Position numbers and translations under genes: made by a program
In this document: piece by piece, positions 58,201 through 64,000 of the stretch
Layout of the letters: each line of letters begins with the position of its first letter
Numbering within the stretch: the stretch's first letter is position 1
Notes under the pieces: generated by a model
What the model was told of the DNA's origin: nothing
Seen by the model: only the letters and a program-made list of their open reading frames with translations
Database searches by the model: none
Source: Cyathus striatus
Taxonomy: Eukaryota > Basidiomycota > Agaricomycetes > Agaricales > Nidulariaceae
Assembly: GCA_025738555.1 (NCBI GenBank)
Contig: JAOVFP010000012.1
Coordinates: 2,356,001 to 2,420,000, forward strand
DNA: 64,000 nucleotides
Direction of reading: 5' to 3'

Positions 58201-60420
58201 AAAGCGTGTGAATTTACATGAACGCAAGCTCATTGCAATGAATTATTGTTAGCGCCTCAGAATTATGCATTCATAAATGGTAAGACACAGGATGCCCTAC
58301 TGAAATGCGTGAGATATCGTGGAAATCGAACGAGATGGTGATGAGTGATGGGATCTACTTTAATTGGATTTGTTTTGATGTGTGTGTATGTTTCTTAAAA
58401 TTGATGCATGCAATGTTGTGTCCATTCCACAACATTTAGTCACGTCTTATGCAGCTGTTGAATGGTGTGATATTATCACCACTTGATAATATTGCAATTA
58501 TGATGTTAGCTGGCACTGTCGAAACATGGGAATTTACATGAACACAAGCTCATTGCAATGAATTATTGTTAGCGCCTCAGAATTACACATTCATAAATGG
58601 TAAGACACAGGATACCCTACTGAAATGCGTGAGATATTGTGGAAATCGAATGAGATGGCGACGAGTGATGGGATCTACTTTAATTGGATTTGTTTTGATG
58701 CGTGTGTATGTTTCTTAAAATTGATGCATGCAATGGTGTGTCTGTTCCACAACATTTAGTCGCGTCTTATGCAGCTGTTGAATGGTGTGATATTATCACT
58801 ACTTGATAATATTGCAATTATGATGTTAGCTGGTACTGTCGAAGCGTGGGAATTTACATGAACGCAAGCTCATTGCAATGAATTATTGTTAGCGCCTCAG
58901 AATTACATGTTCATAAATGGTAAGACGCAGGATACCCTACTGAATTGTGTGAGATATTGTGGAAATCGAACGAGATGGCGATGAGTGATGGGATCTACCT
59001 TAATCGGATTTGTTTTGATGCATGGATATGTTTCTTAAAATAGATGCATGCAATGCTGTGATCATTCCACGACATTTGGTCATGTCTGATGCAGCTGTTA
59101 AATGCCATGATATTATCACTACTTGATAATATTGCAATTGTGATGTTAGCGAGCACAGTCGAAGCGTGGGAATTTACATGAACGCAGGCTTATTGCATTG
59201 AATTATCGTTTGCGCCGAAGAATTACACGTTCATGAATGGGAAGACACAGGATACCCTCCAGAAATACATTAGATATAGTGGAAATCGAACAAGATGGCA
59301 ATGAGTGATGGGATCTACCTTAATCGGATTTGTTTTGATGCATGGGTATGTTTCTTAAAATAGATGCACACTATGTTGTGTCAATTCCACAACATTTAGT
59401 CACGTCTTATGCAGCTGTTGAACGGCGTGATATTATCACTACTTGATAATATTGCAATTGTGATGTTAGCTGGCACTGTTGAAGTGTGGGAATTTACATG
59501 AATGCAGGCTTATTGCATGGAATTATTGTTAGCACCTCAGAATTACATGCTCATGAATAGGAAGACGCAGGATATTTTTTAGAAATACATTAGATATTGT
59601 GGAAATCGAACGAGATGGTGATGAGTGATGGGATCTACCTTAATCGGATTTGTTTTGATGCATGGGTATGCTTCTAAAAATAGATGCATGCAATGTTGTG
59701 TCCATTCCACAACATTTAGTCACGTCTTATGCAGCCGTTGAATGCCGTGATATTATCACTACTTGATAATATTGCAATTGTGATGTTAGCTGGCACTGTC
59801 GAAGCGTGGGAATTAACATGAACATAGGCTTATTGCATTGAATTATTGTTAGCACCTCAGAATTATACGTTCATGAATGGGAAGACGCAGAATATTTTAT
59901 AGAAATATGTTATATATCGGGGAAATCGAATGAGATGGTGATGAGTGATGGGATCTACCTTAATCGGATTTGTTTTGATGCGTGGGTATGTTTCTAAAAA
60001 TAGATGAATGCAATGTTGTGTCCATTCCACAACATTTAGTTGCATCTTATGCAGCTGTTGAATGCCATGATATTATCACCACTTTGTAATATTGCAATTG
60101 TGATGTTAGCCAGTGCTGTCAAAGCGTGGGAATTTACATGAATGCAGGCTTATTGCATTGAATTATTGTTAGCGCCACACAATTACACGCTCATGAATGG
60201 GAAGACATAGGATATTTTTTAGCGATATGTTCGATATCATGGAAATCGAATGAGATGATGAGTGACTGGATTTACCCAAATCGGGTTAGTTTTGATGCAA
60301 TGGTATGTTTTCTTAAAATAGATGCACGCAATGTTGTGATGATGTCATGACGTTTGGCTGTATCGAGGATGATGAATTACTCTTGTGAATATTTCACGAT
60401 CAAATATAATTGAGAACAAA
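55240..60420 (+). repeat. Satellite array of about 320-bp units
   Basis: The marker gatgttag(c)(t/g)(a/g)gc recurs at 56351, 56669, 56989, 57309, 57630, 57951, 58187, 58507, 58827, 59147, 59467, 59787 and 60107: spacing 318-321, except one unit shortened to 236. The consensus includes gggatctaccttaatcgg, ttgttttgatg, ttccacaacattta and gatattatcacnacttgataatattgc. The edges (55240-56180 and 60330-60420) hold diverged units that share a second variant (gatgtcacgatgtttagcc, then aggatgat). No reading frame. Many variable sites are CG against TG or CA. Confidence 0.9.
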
Positions 60421-60672
60421 TATTGTGGAGTTATTGTATCTACCCTTAGCCACATCGAGGACAATGATTACTCTTGTAAATGTCCCAACCTGAAATAATT
60501 GCGAGTGAGAAGTCATTTGTTTGATCGGCTGTGATTGACATTAAAAGAGATGGCGAAGAGCTATGGGAACATTTATTATGTTGGTAATTATAGTATAAAG
60601 TAAATTGCATTAAAGTTAAAGATTAGCTATTCGTTTGTGACAACACTTCGTCGTAACCTTCAGCAGGAATCT

Positions 60673-63600
60673 TTAACAATAAAAATTGGTGAGAACAATT
60701 TTTTTCTCCCCTAACTCATTAAGATGCGCAATATTGCGTGTCACCATAAGCATTCGTCTCCTCTCCTCATCCTGATCAAACGTAATATTAATGTTACCGG
60801 TATAATAATCGTCAATATTCAGCAAGGTCTCCTTCTGAATATTTTGAGCCACGATGTCACGGCATTGAAACCCAAACAAGTCCTTTGGTGGTATCATTGG
60901 TTCTGTAATCGTTTGATCTAAACATAAGTCAGTTTAAATCCATGCGATTTTCGACAGGGGGGACTCATACTTTCTACCAGACCTCTAACGTTCCATGTAT
61001 TTATCCAAAGGAGCTCTGTCAACGCTGACTCGACAGTGCATCCACAGTCCAAGAAATCGGCATTTTCTAGGTTATATATTCTTGATCTATTCTTATTATT
61101 TGTCGCTTTAGATTTTGAGATTGTGCGAGGACCAGGAACACCATTGACATGGAACTCGCCTGATGTAACTGAACTATCCTGTTTGCTGTGACGTTCATGC
61201 CGGTGTTTAATGCAAGTAGTGTTTCCAAAATCGGTTGTAAGGCACTCAAGTGCGACAAGGCGATCAGTATACCCTAGAGCTGCCAGCGTATGGCTTCCGT
61301 CGTACCCCATCTTGCGAGTGGCATTTGATAGTGCGTGAGGGCCGTTCTTCATAAATGTATCGACTTCGTCTGAATATTTAATGTTAATAGCTGCAGTTTG
61401 TAAAAGACATATATCAACTCACTCGCAGCGGGCTTTGCAGAATCTTCAATATTATCCCTCAATTTAAACTTCCTGCCCCCAGTGCGTATTCCATCAGACC
61501 ATGAAAACAGCAATTTTGTTCGACTCTTTTCCATATCTGGAGCTACATGCGAAATAAAAATAAATAAAACTTTAGGTATAGATCACTTACCGATAAATAG
61601 ACAACTCTGGTTTTCTACAGTCTTTTCCATATCATCGTTTTCGTTATCGTCTTTCTTAACATTTGATTCGTATTTCTTCCTAGAGCTTATCGAGCTCTCT
61701 CCATAGATGTATTTTGTTTTGTTGGCGTGATTAGAAAGGGGAACTTGCGGTTCGAGGAAAATCTTCATCTCTCTTCGCAGGAAAGAAGTCCACAGCGATG
61801 GGGCATCTGGTGACGGGACATCTGGCGTTTGGGTAGGATTTCCTGAAAAACTGCTTACGAGCGAATCAGATGCGACATCTATATATTGTTAAATGTTATA
61901 TGTTAGATCGAGCTGTAATGTAAACTCACCTGTAAGTTGTTCCTGCATACTATCAATATCGACATAATGCTTAATTGAGGATGACTTTGCATCTTCGAAT
62001 GTCCAAAGGTCTCCATCATCTTACAATGTGGCACGAACATTACTAACTGCTAGGAATATAATACACGACTTATTCTTACCTAATGCGATCCTCTCTTCAA
62101 TAGGCTTTGGTAGACCGTAGTCCATCATTGTAGGAACAGTTGAAAATGTATAGCCTGCAGTACGTGTCACCATTAGCTGATGCTACAGAAATGAATACGT
62201 ATTTTATGCTTACAGTGATGTTCCAGTGGAGCTGGCGTACACGTTTGTAGCCCGTTGATATCCAGTGCGGAATATGTATCTGGAACGGTGATAAACTAAT
62301 AGGTGCTAGGAGAATAAATATGCGAAATATTCTTACCTAATGTCATCCCCTTGCCAGTAGGCTTTGGAAGATCGTAGTCTCCCATTGGAGGCAGAGTAGG
62401 AAATGTATAGACTACAGAACGCACCGAAATTAGTTGAAGCTATAGAAATGAATACAAGTTTTATGCTTACAGAGACCGCCCAGTGGAGTTGGCATACACA
62501 TTTGTACTCCCCCAGGCATCATTAATTGGTCAGTGGGCTTTGAAAGGCTGTGTCCACACGCTAGTACGCACCAACGTAAATTATTACTACAAGGTGAATA
62601 TATTATTAAAGCTTACCTGATTCCATACCCTTGCTAATGGGCTCTAGCAGTGTTGGTATTCCATTGATATCCAATGTGGTATCTTTGTCTGAAGCGGTAA
62701 TAAATGATGTGTTCCCACAAAAGTTACAAGTAGCTCACGTGTAGTATTAGACTCAGTGTTAACTGATGTATGCTCGTTGACGAGCATAGTTAGGGTGTCA
62801 GAGGGAGCATATTCCTCGTCGATGTGAGCCGACATACAGTCATCCTCTATTGGTGGCTCATGGGAAACATGCGTCGACGTAGAATCTACAGTATGTGGTA
62901 ACATTAATTAGTGCTAGGGTAATAAATGTGCGAGTCATGCTTACCTGATGTCATCCCCTGATCAATGGGATGCACTTGTGGCTCAGTGATAACCGGCGAC
63001 TGCTCATCAACCGGTATAAAACCTCTGACGTCTAAGATACCAGAGAATATTAATTTATGCTATGAAAGTGAATATAAACACTAACTGGAATTATTATCAT
63101 CGTCAGTGGGATTTTCACTCACTGCCATCCCCTGATCGACGTTCATTTGTAGCTCAATGATAGCCAGTGGCTGCTCATCAACCGGTATGAAACCTTGGAC
63201 GTCTAAGATACCAGAGAATATTAATTTATGCTATGAAAGTGAATATAAACACTAACCGGAATTATTATCATTTTCAGTGGGATTTTTACTCACTGTCATC
63301 CCCTGATCGACGTTTATATGTAGCTCAGTGATAACCGGCGGCTGCTTGTCAATCGGTATAAGGCCTGCGACATCTAATATACCAGGGAACATTAACTCAT
63401 GTCATGAAAGTGAATATAGACACTTACTGGAATTATTATCATAGTCAGTGGGATTTTCACCCACTGAAGGAGTCCGTACATTGTCACACATATGGTTCTC
63501 CTCTACTGGAGACTCTTGGGTAACAGGCATCGATGTAGAATCTACAGTACGTGGTAACATTAATTGGGGCTAGGGTAATACATGTACGAGTCATGCTTAC

Positions 63601-64000
63601 CTGATGTCATCCCCTGATCAACAGGATGCATTTGTGGCTTAGCGATAACTGGTGACTGCTCGTCAACAGGCATAAGGCCTCCGACGTCTAAGATGCAGGA
63701 GAATATTAATTTATGCTATGAAATATACATAAACATTTACCGGGATTATTATTATCGTCAGTGGGAATCTCGCCCACCGAAGGAGCCTGTAGATTGTGGC
63801 ACATATGGTCCTCTACTAGGGTCTCATGGGGCACAGGCATCGACGTATAACCTACAGTATGTGGAACCGGTAACTGCTTGTCGACAGTCATAAGTCCTCG
63901 CACATCTAAAATATTAGAGATGTTAATTTAAGAAATGAAACTGAATACGAACACATACCAGAATTATTCTCATCGTTACTAGGCTTTTCACTTGATGAAG
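60673..64000 (-). CDS. 3' part of an unrecognised gene with repeated exons
   Basis: Minus-strand gene whose 5' end is beyond 64000. The last exons (61878-61591, 61542-61423, 61369-60971, 60917-60673) join in frame; they encode a Ser-rich charged region (KKDDNENDDMEK), a Cys-containing region (ALGYTDRLVALECLTTDFGN ... LDCGCTVESAL) and a C-terminus with DIVAQNIQKE and ITFDQDEERRRM. Upstream lie at least ten short exons, several clearly related: DV(x)G(F/L)(I/M)PVD-type (63960-62940), DSTS-type with PSVGE, and YTF-type with LPKP. Most begin after a G or A and end one base into a codon, so repeats can be gained without shifting the frame. No domain recognised; the role is unknown. The exon model is manual and may miss exons. 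Confidence 0.55.

Noticed and set aside
55240..60420. Possible coding tandem repeat in the 320-bp array
   Set aside because: 320 is not a multiple of 3, stops occur in all frames and variable sites follow CpG decay, not codons.

Overview
The window looks like repeat-rich DNA from a basidiomycete fungus, probably an agaricomycete. Introns are short (about 45-60 nt, GT-AG). The gene families are ones known to be expanded in mushrooms: a NACHT-WD40 NLR, an alpha-kinase, an integrase-core DDE protein, a DUF6534-like membrane protein, GFA-type enzymes, an F-box protein, a kinesin-7 and a retroelement encoding a tyrosine recombinase. I cannot name the species. No viral or bacterial features were seen.

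Layout. (1) 590-7396 is a 6.8 kb transposable element with long imperfect terminal inverted repeats and a perfect 6-bp target-site duplication. It carries two divergent, apparently intact intron-rich genes: an integrase-core DDE protein (minus strand) and a zinc-ribbon alpha-kinase (plus strand). (2) 7.4-16.8 kb holds a TA-flanked MITE, two small cysteine-rich secreted-protein genes (one without a start codon), a DUF6534-like membrane-protein gene and a 2 kb element with a 6-bp duplication. (3) 16.9-20.1 kb is a broken kinesin-7 gene. (4) 20.7-35.6 kb is a large imperfect palindrome. At its centre a full-length NACHT-WD40 gene, with one in-frame stop, lies between 1.4-1.6 kb inverted repeats. 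The NLR and its left repeat have lost nearly all CpG dinucleotides, while the right repeat keeps them. Outside these repeats, on both sides, lie copies of an unrecognised gene family and fragments of the kinesin. (5) 35.6-41.6 kb is an insertion in the second kinesin copy, mostly a retroelement with gag, RT-RNase H and tyrosine recombinase, ending in a 57-A tract.

(6) 41.7-52.1 kb is a nest of insertions and broken genes: an F-box gene with one stop; a GFA gene split by an hAT-type element (8-bp duplication) and by a mariner element that itself carries another insertion; and a trypsin-like protease gene split by a MULE-like element (9-bp duplication) full of GGCAACGTCA repeats. (7) 53.5-55.1 kb is a GFA pseudogene divergent from a truncated kinesin copy. 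The same promoter sequences recur at the window's left edge and at 16.9 kb, so a GFA-kinesin gene pair has been duplicated several times. (8) 55.2-60.4 kb is a satellite of about 320-bp units. (9) 60.7-64 kb is the 3' part of a minus-strand gene with repeated, phase-1 exons.

A recurring theme is C-to-T/G-to-A damage: most pseudogene stops are TGG or CGA codons turned into TGA or TAG, and variable satellite positions and the NLR arms show CpG to TpG/CpA change. This fits cytosine methylation and deamination, or a RIP-like process, acting on duplicated DNA. The strongest candidate for an undescribed system is the alpha-kinase-carrying DDE transposon at 590-7396. The second is the NLR inside long inverted repeats with one-sided CpG loss.
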